A DNA stretch of 50,955 nucleotides from positions 1 to 50,955 of the forward strand of contig CADBXV010000003.1 of assembly GCA_902798645.1 (NCBI GenBank). The letters run 5' to 3'. Each line of letters begins with the position of its first letter. Within the stretch, counting starts at the first letter, position 1. The stretch is from an uncultured bacterium. GTDB taxonomy: Bacteria; Cyanobacteriota; Vampirovibrionia; Gastranaerophilales; Gastranaerophilaceae. The notes under the pieces are model-generated. The model saw only the letters and a program-made list of their open reading frames with translations, ran no database searches and had not been told where the DNA came from. The translations under genes and the position numbers were made by a program. Below, in pieces: positions 16,150-23,988 of the stretch.

Positions 16150-16215
16150 CCCCTCACCCGCATTTGTACGGCTCATACTTCGCCTACAACTGCTCCCTCT
16201 CCCAAAGGTAGAGGG
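16150..16215 (-). repeat. CCCTCTCC-GGGTGAGGG repeat, copy b
   Basis: Starts at the base after the DUF559 stop. Frame CCCCTCACCC ... CCCTCTCCC, with an inner hairpin (arms GCA.TTGTA.GGC / GCC.TACAA.TGC) different in sequence from copy a. Confidence 0.82.
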
Positions 16216-16240
16216 ATTGATTGTGTTTAAAATTGGCTAA

Positions 16241-16314
16241 CCCCTCACCTGAATATCTAAGTTTCAAGCTTACGCTTTCAACTTGATATTCTTCCCTCTC
16301 CCGTCGGGAGAGAG
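16241..16314 (-). repeat. CCCTCTCC-GGGTGAGGG repeat, copy c
   Basis: CCCCTCACC, an inner hairpin (GAATATC..AAGTT..AAGC paired with GCTT..AACTT..GATATTC), then CCCTCTCCCGTCGGGAGAGAG. Same orientation as copy b. Confidence 0.85.
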
Positions 16315-16322
16315 AAAGGCTT

Positions 16323-16343
16323 GTAGGGTGCAATTTTTTGCAC
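16323..16343 (+). repeat. GTAG palindrome with GTGCAA stem
   Basis: GTAG followed by arms GGTGCAA/TTGCACC. It lies between copies c and d of the other repeat family. Same head as the other REP-like elements, different stem. Confidence 0.65.
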
Positions 16344-16378
16344 CAAAAATTCATACTAATATTGACCCAACACACCAA

Positions 16379-16400
16379 CCCTCTCCCGATGGTAGAGGGA
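16379..16400 (-). repeat. Partial CCCTCTCC repeat, copy d
   Basis: Only the outer hairpin (CCCTCTCCCGATGGTAGAGGG) remains. It lies at the 3' end of the phosphohexomutase gene. Confidence 0.7.
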
Positions 16401-16428
16401 GCTATTTTGCTCAAAAAATATTTACCCT

Positions 16429-17796
16429 CTATACTACAAATTCTTCTTTCAGATACTCTAGTTTTTCTTCGCTGTTTGTTTCAAAATAGATTCTCAAGAG
16501 CGGTTCTGTTCCGCTTGGGCGTACAAGAATTTTGGTTTTTTGTCCGAGCATCATTTTAACACCGTCCTTTGTATCAAAAGAAGTTATGTTGTATTTTCCG
16601 ATGGTTTTAAATGTTTGGACTTTTTCAATAATAGGCTTTATCTCGTCTAAGTTATCAAGCTTAAGGTCAATTCTGTCTGTATAAAATTTTGTTTCCGCAA
16701 GCTCATACAATTCTTCTTGAAGCTCGTATAAAGCTTTTCCGCTATCAGCCATAGCCTCCAGAATAAGAAGATTTGCTATCAAACCGTCTTTTTCAGGTAT
16801 ATGCCCTTGAATACTTAAACCTCCTGATTCTTCACCGCCGATTATAACCTGATTATTTCTCATTGCTTCACCAACGTGCTTAAACCCGACTGCTGTTTCT
16901 ATTACATTCACCCCAAGTTTTTCCGCAATAACATCAATTAAAAGGCTTGAGCCTACTGTTTTTACAACAGAGCCTTTGTATCCTTTTTTTATCAGGTATT
17001 TTAAAAGTATTGCTATAATCTCGTTTGGTGAAACGTACTCGCCTTTTTCATTTATTACACCGAATCTGTCAGCATCTCCGTCGTTAGCAACACCAATTGA
17101 ATTAGGATTGTTTTTTACTTTCGATATTAAATCTTTTAAAAAACGAGGTTTTGGGTCCGGCATTCCGCCGCCAAATTCAAAATCGTGGTACAAATGCAAA
17201 CTTTGAAAAGGAATTCCTTTTTTAGTAAGCAGTTCATCAAAGTACCCGATTGATGCTGAATATAAGCCGTCATAAATAATATGTGTTTTGAGGGTTTTAA
17301 TTTTGTCAAAATCAATAAGCGATTCCAAATGTTCATAATATTTACCGCCAAAATCAATTTTGTGAAATGAGCCATTTTCTCCGCTCGGAAAACCTTTATC
17401 AAGATTATCTAAAATTTCATTTGTAATATCCTCTGTCGCAGGGCCTGCATAGTCCGGTATAAACTTCATCCCTAAATACTCAGGAGGATTATGGGAAGCA
17501 GTAAACATAACAGCACAAGCGTTCATAAGTTTTGCATTATATGCTAAAACAGGTGTCGGCACAACACGGGAAGAAAAATAAACAGGAAAACCTTTTGCTT
17601 TAAGCACATTTGCAGTAAATCCCGCATATTCATCAGCTTTTTTCCTTGGGTCATATCCTATAAGAATAGGCTTATCATATCCAAAATTATCTGCAACGTA
17701 TTTTCCTATTGCAATAGTTAGACATTCAACATTCTCGCCGTTAAAATCTTTTCCTAAAACCGCTCTCCAACCGTCTGTTCCGAATTTTATACTCAC
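16429..17796 (-). CDS. Phosphoglucomutase/phosphomannomutase family protein
   Basis: About 455 residues. I place the start at GTG 17796 (VSIKFGTDGWRA): AAAGGAG lies seven bases upstream, whereas the reading extended to 17859 has no ribosome site and adds sequence foreign to the family. Interconverts hexose 1- and 6-phosphates. All four active-site loops are present: TASHNP (phosphoserine), DGDADRFG (Mg2+), GEESGG (sugar) and RPSGTEP (phosphate). Substrate choice between glucose and mannose cannot be read with certainty. It is transcribed away from the exported protein gene and follows that gene's terminator. Confidence 0.92.
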   Translation of the reverse strand: MSIKFGTDGWRAVLGKDFNGENVECLTIAIGKYVADNFGYDKPILIGYDPRKKADEYAGFTANVLKAKGFPVYFSSRVVPTPVLAYNAKLMNACAVMFTASHNPPEYLGMKFIPDYAGPATEDITNEILDNLDKGFPSGENGSFHKIDFGGKYYEHLESLIDFDKIKTLKTHIIYDGLYSASIGYFDELLTKKGIPFQSLHLYHDFEFGGGMPDPKPRFLKDLISKVKNNPNSIGVANDGDADRFGVINEKGEYVSPNEIIAILLKYLIKKGYKGSVVKTVGSSLLIDVIAEKLGVNVIETAVGFKHVGEAMRNNQVIIGGEESGGLSIQGHIPEKDGLIANLLILEAMADSGKALYELQEELYELAETKFYTDRIDLKLDNLDEIKPIIEKVQTFKTIGKYNITSFDTKDGVKMMLGQKTKILVRPSGTEPLLRIYFETNSEEKLEYLKEEFVV

Positions 17797-17816
17797 AATA
17801 ATCTCCTTTATATGTA

Positions 17817-17852
17817 AAAAGGCGGGATTGCTTTCGCTTACCCACCTTTTAA
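17817..17852 (-). terminator. Rho-independent terminator with tetraloop core
   Basis: On the minus strand, ten pairs (AAAAGGTGGG with CCCGCCTTTT) around a loop containing GC-GAAA-GC, followed by a T run. It ends transcription of the gene at 17879-18256 just before the mutase gene. Confidence 0.8.
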
Positions 17853-17878
17853 AACTCAATATATTAGGGTAATCTGTA

Positions 17879-18256
17879 CTATTTTTTAGCCCCTACTGTT
17901 CTCCATTTGATATTCATGTAGTCTAAAGCAAAAGTACCTGTTCCGTCTGCATTTTGAGTAAATTCAATAGGTAATCTGCCTTCTCTTTCGCATACTTTTA
18001 AAGTCCAAATTTCTTCCCAGGTGTTACCTTTCTTAGGCTTAGAAACTTCAGTGTTTGTTATGGCAACGGTAAAACAATCCTTAGTTGCAATTCTTAAACC
18101 GTAAGCACCTACAGAGAACAATGTATCTTGTTGTAATTGCGGAGAAGCTTGTGTTCCTCCCGGAAGCGGTACTTCGCCAATAAAATTATAGTATGCAAAA
18201 GCGCTTGTTGTTGTAAAAAGTGCGATAGATAATAAAAACGCCTTAATTTTGGACAT
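17879..18256 (-). CDS. Exported protein of unknown function
   Basis: 125 residues with a clear signal peptide (MSKIKAFLLSIALFTTTSAFA, cut before YYN). The mature part of about 104 residues has two Cys (KDCFTV and LKVCERE) that could form a disulfide, and strand-rich sequence with repeated Trp/Thr. AAAGGAG precedes the ATG. It has its own terminator, so it is monocistronic. No family recognised. Confidence 0.75.
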   Translation of the reverse strand: MSKIKAFLLSIALFTTTSAFAYYNFIGEVPLPGGTQASPQLQQDTLFSVGAYGLRIATKDCFTVAITNTEVSKPKKGNTWEEIWTLKVCEREGRLPIEFTQNADGTGTFALDYMNIKWRTVGAKK

Positions 18257-18384
18257 GTAAATCTCCTTTCATATTCCTAACCAAGTTCTGATGAGTCTAT
18301 GATAACATAAAACCTTTTTTTTTGCACTATGTTAATAAAAATCAACTTTTTATTTTGTAACATATATTTAGTGTAAAATTTTTA

Positions 18385-18413
18385 TTGATTTAAAAGCCTT
18401 AATCTATTATGAT
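18385..18413 (+). promoter_or_regulatory. Promoter of the metallophosphoesterase gene
   Basis: TTGATT (18385-18390), a 17-base spacer, TATGAT (18408-18413), 11 bases before the ATG. A very short leader with no ribosome site. TTTTGTAACA lies at about 18351, just upstream. Confidence 0.55.
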
Positions 18414-18424
18414 AATTAAAGAAT

Positions 18425-19414
18425 ATGGCAAAAGAGAGCTACAAAAAAAAGAATAAAGAATCATTTTTTACAAAAATTGTTAATTTTGTGTTAACGATAG
18501 CTGTTGCGTGTTTAATCAGCTCTCAAATCAGCAGTGCAGCCAATCATAATTTAAGAATAGCTCAAGTAAGTGACGCTCATTTTTCATCGTATGAAGATAA
18601 TACATCTTATAAGATGTTAAAAAAATCTTCTGAACTTCTTGATGATGCAATAAATCAGATAAATACTTCAGGAGCATACGATTTTGTAATGTTTACGGGC
18701 GACCTTATAAATACACCTAAAACAAATGAATTAGAGCATTTTATAAATCACGCAAACAGACTTATTTATCCTTGGTACGCTATAGACGGAAACCACGATA
18801 TCGGTATAGACGGACCGTTAACAAAAGATAAATTCATCTCAATGTTAGTTGAAAATAATTCTAATATGAAACAAAAAAACATTTATTATGCGTTTTCTCC
18901 CAAAAAGGGTTATCGGGTAATATGTTTGGATTCAATTATCGATTATAAAATTACTACAAACGGAAGAATTTCAGAAGATCAGCTTAAGTGGCTTCAAGAA
19001 GAATTAAACAAATATAAAAACGAAACAATAATACTCTGTACTCATGTTCCTGTTACGGAACCTTTTTCAAGCCCGAATCATAAGATGGAAAATGAGTATG
19101 AATTAAAAAGAATTTTGAAATCGCATTCTAATCCTATAGTTGTTTTGCAAGGACATTATCATGCCGCAAAAATTATACAAAGTGATAATATGCTTGTTGT
19201 TGCGTGTCCTTCGTTAGTTTCATTCCCGAATGCATTTAGAGTAATTAATATAAATTCAGGCAAAAAGAGTGTAAAGGTAGATGTATTCTTAAAAGAAACA
19301 AATCTAAAAGAAATTCAAACACACGCTCGTATCAGACTGATGGGAACTCAGCTTTTATACGGAGATGAAAGTGACAGAAACGGAAGTTTTGAATTAAGAA
19401 GGGAAGATATATAA
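18425..19414 (+). CDS. Calcineurin-like metallophosphoesterase, membrane-anchored
   Basis: 329 residues. A basic start (MAKESYKKKNK) and a hydrophobic segment (about 18-40, NFVLTIAVACLISSQISS) suggest a signal anchor or signal peptide. The phosphoesterase core has all metal-binding motifs: SDAHF, TGDLI, GNHD, THVP and GHYH. This is the class that includes CpdA-type cyclic nucleotide phosphodiesterases and exported phosphatases; an export signal favours an extracytoplasmic substrate. It is followed directly by a metallo-beta-lactamase-fold gene also similar to cyclic nucleotide phosphodiesterases. Confidence 0.85.
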   Translation: MAKESYKKKNKESFFTKIVNFVLTIAVACLISSQISSAANHNLRIAQVSDAHFSSYEDNTSYKMLKKSSELLDDAINQINTSGAYDFVMFTGDLINTPKTNELEHFINHANRLIYPWYAIDGNHDIGIDGPLTKDKFISMLVENNSNMKQKNIYYAFSPKKGYRVICLDSIIDYKITTNGRISEDQLKWLQEELNKYKNETIILCTHVPVTEPFSSPNHKMENEYELKRILKSHSNPIVVLQGHYHAAKIIQSDNMLVVACPSLVSFPNAFRVININSGKKSVKVDVFLKETNLKEIQTHARIRLMGTQLLYGDESDRNGSFELRREDI

Positions 19415-20347
19415 ATGGATGAATTTAAAATCAAATTCAGAGGTGTAAGAGGAAGTTATCCTGTAGCAGACAAGGATTTCCTTAAATATGGAGGAAATAC
19501 ATCTTGTGTTGAAGTTCATGTCGGCGGACATTTAATTATTCTTGATGCAGGAACAGGTCTTATAAGTCTTGGAAATGAACTAATGCAAAAATATATAGAA
19601 TCAGGAACAACTCTTACGGACAGAACACCTGTAAAATGCTCTATTCTTTTAAGCCATATTCATCTTGACCACATACAGGGATTTCCGTTCTTCCGTCCTT
19701 GTCATTTGTCTTCAACAAGGATGAGTCTTTTGGGCGGTGTAAATTATAATGAAACACTTGAACAAGAATTATCAAAACTATTGTTTACAAAATCATTTCC
19801 GCTAGATTTAGGTGATATTGCATCTGATTTACGAATTAAAGATTTGAATGAAACAAGTTATATAATATTCAAATCCGGAGAACTTCCGGAAGTGATAAGA
19901 GTAAATGACCTAAAAGACGGTGATTATACAGATGAAGATGTTGTAATTACTTGTTATAAATCATACGCACATCCTCAAAACGGTGTATTTGTTTATAAAA
20001 TAGCTTATAAAGGGAAAACCCTTGTTTACGCAACAGATAAAGAAAGCTACCCCGGAGGTGACAAAAAGCTGGTAAAATTTGCAAAAGGGTGTGATTTGAT
20101 TATTCACGATGCGCAATACTCTACAGAAGATTATTTAAGTATTTATGTACCAAAGCAAGGATACGGACATTCAACTTTTGAGATGGCTCTTGATTGTAAA
20201 CAACAAGTAGGTGCAAAAAAACTTGTATTCTTCCATTATGATCCGGGATATAATGATGAAAAACTTGATACTTTAGCAGAAGAATATGCATCAGAGGATG
20301 CGATTTTTGCGTACGAAGGTTTAGAATTAGATCTTTTCGAGGAATGA
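19415..20347 (+). CDS. Metallo-beta-lactamase-fold hydrolase, PhnP/class II phosphodiesterase-like
   Basis: 310 residues, cytoplasmic. SHIHLDHIQGFPFF is the HxHxDH dinuclear metal site; further ligands lie in IIHDAQYS and GHSTF. The N-terminus (FRGVRGSYPVADKDFLKYGGNTSCVEV) is typical of MBL proteins related to PhnP and class II cyclic nucleotide phosphodiesterases. It starts at the base after the stop of the preceding phosphoesterase, so the two are translated together. A nucleotide-phosphodiester substrate is plausible but not shown. Confidence 0.82.
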   Translation: MDEFKIKFRGVRGSYPVADKDFLKYGGNTSCVEVHVGGHLIILDAGTGLISLGNELMQKYIESGTTLTDRTPVKCSILLSHIHLDHIQGFPFFRPCHLSSTRMSLLGGVNYNETLEQELSKLLFTKSFPLDLGDIASDLRIKDLNETSYIIFKSGELPEVIRVNDLKDGDYTDEDVVITCYKSYAHPQNGVFVYKIAYKGKTLVYATDKESYPGGDKKLVKFAKGCDLIIHDAQYSTEDYLSIYVPKQGYGHSTFEMALDCKQQVGAKKLVFFHYDPGYNDEKLDTLAEEYASEDAIFAYEGLELDLFEE

Positions 20348-20377
20348 CAAATACTTAAACAACATTAAAAAAGTGAT

Positions 20378-20929
20378 ATGAAAAAGTTTTTTTGTTTATT
20401 TTTATTAATTACAATGTTTATATGCGCAGGATACAGAAAGCCTTATAAATATACTATAGATGCAGGAAAAGATGCTTATTTTCATAACAATGTAGGTCTT
20501 AATTACTTAAAAGACAGAATTTATTATGCTGCAATTCAGGAATTTAAAATAGCAATACAGCTCAGTCCGAATACTCAAGCGACAGCAGTATTCAAAACAA
20601 ATTTAGGTGAAACATATATGTATATTGGTTATCCTGATATGGCAAGAGTTTGTTTTGAAGATGCTTTAAAAGCTTATGGCTTAAATTTTAAATATTATAT
20701 AAATTTGGCAAATTGTTATGTCCAATTAAATATTGTACAAACGAAAATTAAAGAATACGAAGCTTCAAGTAATATTTACGATAAAATAATGCTTGGTTTA
20801 TTGTATATTCAATCGGGAGAAAAGCGCAGAGGTGTAATTATTTTAGATGAAGTCTGCATGAGTGAGCCGGATTTACTTATAACACCTGCTATACGGCAAT
20901 ACATTGAAGAAACGGCAAAAGAACTTTAA
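20378..20929 (+). CDS. Exported TPR-like protein
   Basis: 183 residues with an N-terminal signal peptide (MKKFFCLFLLITMFICAG). Tetratricopeptide-like helices follow: VGLNYLKDRIYYAAIQEFKIAIQLSPN, LGETYMYIGYPDMARVCFEDALKAYG and ANCYVQLN. Probably a periplasmic scaffold. It follows the MBL gene by 30 bases and is likely in the same transcript. No lipobox. Confidence 0.75.
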   Translation: MKKFFCLFLLITMFICAGYRKPYKYTIDAGKDAYFHNNVGLNYLKDRIYYAAIQEFKIAIQLSPNTQATAVFKTNLGETYMYIGYPDMARVCFEDALKAYGLNFKYYINLANCYVQLNIVQTKIKEYEASSNIYDKIMLGLLYIQSGEKRRGVIILDEVCMSEPDLLITPAIRQYIEETAKEL

Positions 20930-20970
20930 AAATGCTTAATAATCTATTTACTATTATTTAATTATTATTT

Positions 20971-20976
20971 TATAAT
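20971..20976 (+). promoter_or_regulatory. -10 box TATAAT six bases before the Memo-AMMECR1 ATG
   Basis: TATAAT, GTTTTT, ATG 20983. No ribosome site; predicted leaderless. Confidence 0.6.
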
Positions 20977-20982
20977 GTTTTT

Positions 20983-22362
20983 ATGAACAGAGAACCTTTA
21001 TTTGCAGGAAGTTTTTATCCTAATAATTCGGACGAATTAAATAAATTACTGGATTCATACAAAGAACCTCAAAAAGTTGTATATAAATCAAAAGCAATAA
21101 TTGTTCCACATGCAGGGTACCAATATTCGGGACATGCGGCAATGTCTGCCTATCAATGTTTAGAACCGAGTGAAAATATTTTTATCATTTCTCCGTCACA
21201 TTGTGAAACATTTACGAACATAGCAATGCCTGAATACACATATTTTGATACACCACTTGGAAGTGTTGAAGTTAATAACAGATTAATAAAAGAAATTGCA
21301 TCAAAATATCCTTGCATTGTTTCCGATGTTCCTTTTAAAGAAGAATACTCAATAGAAGTGCAAATTCCTTTTTTACAAAATATATTTATGCCTCAAAGAC
21401 AAAATGCATTAGACTTTGTAAAAAATTTAAAAAAACTCGGTAAAAAAATAAGGATTGTGCCGATTCTTACAGGCAGATGCGATTATCATTTGATTGCTGA
21501 TATTATCTCTGAGTATTGGGAATCATCTTCATTCATTATAACGTCCGATTTAAGTCATAATTACACGCAAGAACAATGCAGACAGATAGATGCATACACT
21601 GCAATAATAATAGAAACAGGGAAAAATGATTGTTTTCAAAAAGGTCAAGCTTGCGGACTTACCGGAATAAAGGGACTTTTAGAATTTGCAAATAACAATG
21701 AAAGTTCATTAATCAGAACGGAGATGTATAATTCAGGAGATGTAACAGGAGAAGTTGAAAAGGTTGTCGGCTATGGTGCTTGGTTTTTGTATCCGAATAA
21801 AAGAAATCTATTTATAGAAACGTATTATAAACAGTATATTACAGATATAATTCGAGAGAGTATAGTTCACGCATTAAACGAAGAAGAATTCTTGCCTTCA
21901 AATATACCGCCTGTATTATTAGAGTATGGGGCATCTTTTGTTACGATAAAAAAAGACGGGCATTTAAGAGGGTGTGTAGGCTCAGTCTATCCGACAAGAC
22001 CTTTAATTACTGATTTAATCGAAAATGCTAAGAATGCAGGTTTTCAGGATTCCAGATTTAATCCTTTAAATATTGATGAGTTAGAAAATCTGCAAGTATC
22101 TGTTTCAATACTATCAGATATTGAGCGTATTAAATTTAAAGACGAAAAAGATTTATTATCAAAAATATACCCGTACGGAATAATTATTTCAAAAAATGAT
22201 ATAAGAGCTGCTTATCTGCCGATTGTTTGGGAACAACTGCCTGACAGAGAAATATTTTTGAATTCTCTGAAAGAAAAAGCAGGTTTGCATCCTTCATATT
22301 TTTCACAAACTTTAGAGGTTTATAAATTCACTACAACCGATATTGAAGAATATAATACATAA
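20983..22362 (+). CDS. AmmeMemoRadiSam protein B-A fusion (Memo + AMMECR1)
   Basis: 459 residues. About 1-270 is a Memo-like domain (LFAGSFYPN, IIVPHAGYQYSGH, IISPSHCE, ITSDLSHNY), a fold related to extradiol dioxygenases. About 275-455 is AMMECR1 (GASFVTIKKDGHLRGCVGS, FQDSRFNPL, LQVSVSILS). In many anaerobes these domains are encoded beside a radical SAM enzyme (the AmmeMemoRadiSam system). Here both are on one chain and no radical SAM gene lies in the window. The reaction is unknown. Confidence 0.9.
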   Translation: MNREPLFAGSFYPNNSDELNKLLDSYKEPQKVVYKSKAIIVPHAGYQYSGHAAMSAYQCLEPSENIFIISPSHCETFTNIAMPEYTYFDTPLGSVEVNNRLIKEIASKYPCIVSDVPFKEEYSIEVQIPFLQNIFMPQRQNALDFVKNLKKLGKKIRIVPILTGRCDYHLIADIISEYWESSSFIITSDLSHNYTQEQCRQIDAYTAIIIETGKNDCFQKGQACGLTGIKGLLEFANNNESSLIRTEMYNSGDVTGEVEKVVGYGAWFLYPNKRNLFIETYYKQYITDIIRESIVHALNEEEFLPSNIPPVLLEYGASFVTIKKDGHLRGCVGSVYPTRPLITDLIENAKNAGFQDSRFNPLNIDELENLQVSVSILSDIERIKFKDEKDLLSKIYPYGIIISKNDIRAAYLPIVWEQLPDREIFLNSLKEKAGLHPSYFSQTLEVYKFTTTDIEEYNT

Positions 22363-22390
22363 AAAAAGCCTGAATTCAGCTTTCAGGCGA
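22361..22390 (-). terminator. Rho-independent terminator
   Basis: Stem GCCTGAA/TTCAGGC with a seven-base loop; on the minus strand it is followed by seven T. It ends the minus-strand gene at 22470-23663 and could act weakly for the plus-strand Memo gene. A second hairpin (TCAGGT/ACCTGA) lies at about 22424-22445. Confidence 0.78.
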
Positions 22391-22469
22391 AAATGGGAAA
22401 AGGGAAATTTGCATATAAATATCAGGTCATACACATAAAACCTGAATATTTAAAACTTATGTTGTTGTT

Positions 22470-23663
22470 TTAACTGAATATTTTAAAATTTCTTTGAATA
22501 TTTTCTTTTATAACTGTTTTTAAAGTTTGTTCTTCTGTTTTTAAAGCAGATCTTTCAGTTTCTAATTTGGTTAAATCTTTGTCATATTCACTATCTTTGC
22601 GCTTAATTACCTCAAGCTCATGTTCGTATTTTGCTTCAATTTTCTTTAATTCAATATTACTTTTATTGGACTGTAAGTAATTTTCGTTTGTAGTTGTTGC
22701 AACACTGGTTTCTACCCAGCCTTTTTCGTTACCTTTGTCTTTGTATATATTAAGTACAGCTCTGCCTGAATTAATTACTGTATTGAACCAGTCATTATCG
22801 TTATCGTACTTGTTGGAAAAATCAGTTACGGATACACAGCCGCCTGCTTCTTGAATACCTTCAAACAAGTGTAAATAGTAGTCAAATTCCCTTGTTAATG
22901 ATTCATCAAAACTTTCAGGAAATCCGCTCTTATAGTTCTTGTTAGTTAAATCAGCTTCTTTGTCATCAGTTTTTTCTACTCTCATCAAATCGTAAATTTC
23001 AGCTCTTAAAGCAGGATAGCTGTATAATGCTTCCCTAAAGTTTTTCATAGCCTCTTTTTGACTTGATAAGTCATCACCTTGCAATGCCTCCTGATATTCA
23101 TCATATGATGCTTTTAATTTTGGATATGTTGAATCATCTTTATGTCTGTCAAATACAATTTTTTCAACATCTGTCATAAGCATAATATAATGCCCGTCAG
23201 CTGCCTCATCACCGTCACCTGCGTTAATTGAACCTACATTATTTCCGTAATTATCGCTCCAGCTAAAATCTGAGCTCTCTCCGCTATCGGAAAATCCCAG
23301 CATTGCCCAAGCAAAACTGTATTTATCATTTTGATATTCTTCATAATTTTCATGAACAGTACTATCAACAATCATTTTCCCTGATTCTGCATCAGTTAAC
23401 GCATATTGACATCTTCTGTTTCCTGTTTCATCAAAAGTGCAAACATTAGCAAAATTTGCATCTACGTAACTTGTAGTTGTGCCGTTTGCAAATGCTACTT
23501 GAATTTTTTTAGAATCCAACGCATCACAATATCTCTGATAAGCAGTATCTTCTTGTGTAGCAAGCTCAACCTTTTTATTCATGATATTTTGAGCTGAATA
23601 CTCAATATCATGCATTCTTGCTGTTAAGCTTAATAATCTTGCCTGTGATGCTGAAAGTCCCAT
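22470..23663 (-). CDS. Large protein with MGLSASQARLL N-terminus, unknown function
   Basis: 397 residues, no signal peptide or membrane segment. The N-terminal 45 residues (MGLSASQARLLSLTARMHDIEYSAQNI) form a helix with heptad-like spacing, reminiscent by eye of N-terminal assembly helices in axial flagellar or secreted proteins, but I cannot link it to a family. The middle (50-310) is acidic, Asp/Tyr-rich and includes a CTFDETGNRRC pair of Cys. About 325-390 is a coiled coil. AAGGAC precedes the ATG. Export without a signal peptide, for instance through a flagellar or type III-like route, would fit but is speculation. Confidence 0.6.
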   Translation of the reverse strand: MGLSASQARLLSLTARMHDIEYSAQNIMNKKVELATQEDTAYQRYCDALDSKKIQVAFANGTTTSYVDANFANVCTFDETGNRRCQYALTDAESGKMIVDSTVHENYEEYQNDKYSFAWAMLGFSDSGESSDFSWSDNYGNNVGSINAGDGDEAADGHYIMLMTDVEKIVFDRHKDDSTYPKLKASYDEYQEALQGDDLSSQKEAMKNFREALYSYPALRAEIYDLMRVEKTDDKEADLTNKNYKSGFPESFDESLTREFDYYLHLFEGIQEAGGCVSVTDFSNKYDNDNDWFNTVINSGRAVLNIYKDKGNEKGWVETSVATTTNENYLQSNKSNIELKKIEAKYEHELEVIKRKDSEYDKDLTKLETERSALKTEEQTLKTVIKENIQRNFKIFS

Positions 23664-23760
23664 TTGTTAAAAAAGTCCTTATATTGTTTTCCCAGTTCAA
23701 TATTATTAACGGCATATTCTTTTAAAAACTTTAGAGAATTTCTGTTATTTAAAAAAAATT

Positions 23761-23805
23761 GTTACAAAAGTTAATAAAGCTATAAATGATGTTAAGTTTT
23801 GTAAC
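23761..23805. promoter_or_regulatory. Operator-like inverted repeat GTTACAAAA..TTTTGTAAC
   Basis: GTTACAAAAGTTAAT and GTTAAGTTTTGTAAC are complementary at 13 of 15 positions, 15 bases apart, ending 20 bases before the -35 box at 23826. A related TTTTGTTACAAAA lies at 38611-38623. Confidence 0.5.
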
Positions 23806-23825
23806 GATTTTAAAGAGTTGTGAAA

Positions 23826-23854
23826 TTGAAAAATTTTTATATACTTTATATATA
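23826..23854 (+). promoter_or_regulatory. Orphan promoter
   Basis: TTGAAA (23826-23831), a 17-base spacer, TATATA (23849-23854) followed by TG. The 18 bases ACTTTATATATATGTAAG at 23843-23860 recur exactly at 38647-38664. Confidence 0.65.
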
Positions 23855-23860
23855 TGTAAG

Positions 23861-23938
23861 ATGTAAATAAAAAGATTAAATCCCTAAATCCCTTCCTATT
23901 TAATTTTCCTGACTTCTCAATAAGAGAAGTTTTTTTTT
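23861..23938 (+). ncRNA. Candidate small RNA
   Basis: Bounded by a good promoter and a strong terminator (arms ACTTCTC/GAGAAGT, loop AATAA, eight T at 23931-23938). About 78 bases with no usable reading frame. The body is pyrimidine-rich (CCCTTCCTATTTAATTTTCCT region), which could pair with purine-rich ribosome sites. It could instead be an rsgA leader with an attenuator, but rsgA has its own -10-like sequence further down. Confidence 0.5.
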
Positions 23939-23988
23939 GCATATATTCAGATGAGATATATGTATAAACTTTATGATAGAATTATATT

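Larger units (their letters stand above)
23664..23988. other. 325-base intergenic region with dyad, promoter and terminator
   Basis: Holds the 5' side of the coiled-coil gene, an imperfect inverted repeat (23761-23775 with 23791-23805), a promoter, an approximately 78-base transcribed unit ending in a terminator (23861-23938), and the start signals of rsgA. No open frame of note. Confidence 0.65.

Noticed and set aside
16184..16559. Small open frames in the repeat array near 16.2-16.5 kb
   Set aside because: They are made of repeat sequence or lie antisense to the phosphohexomutase gene and have no ribosome sites.
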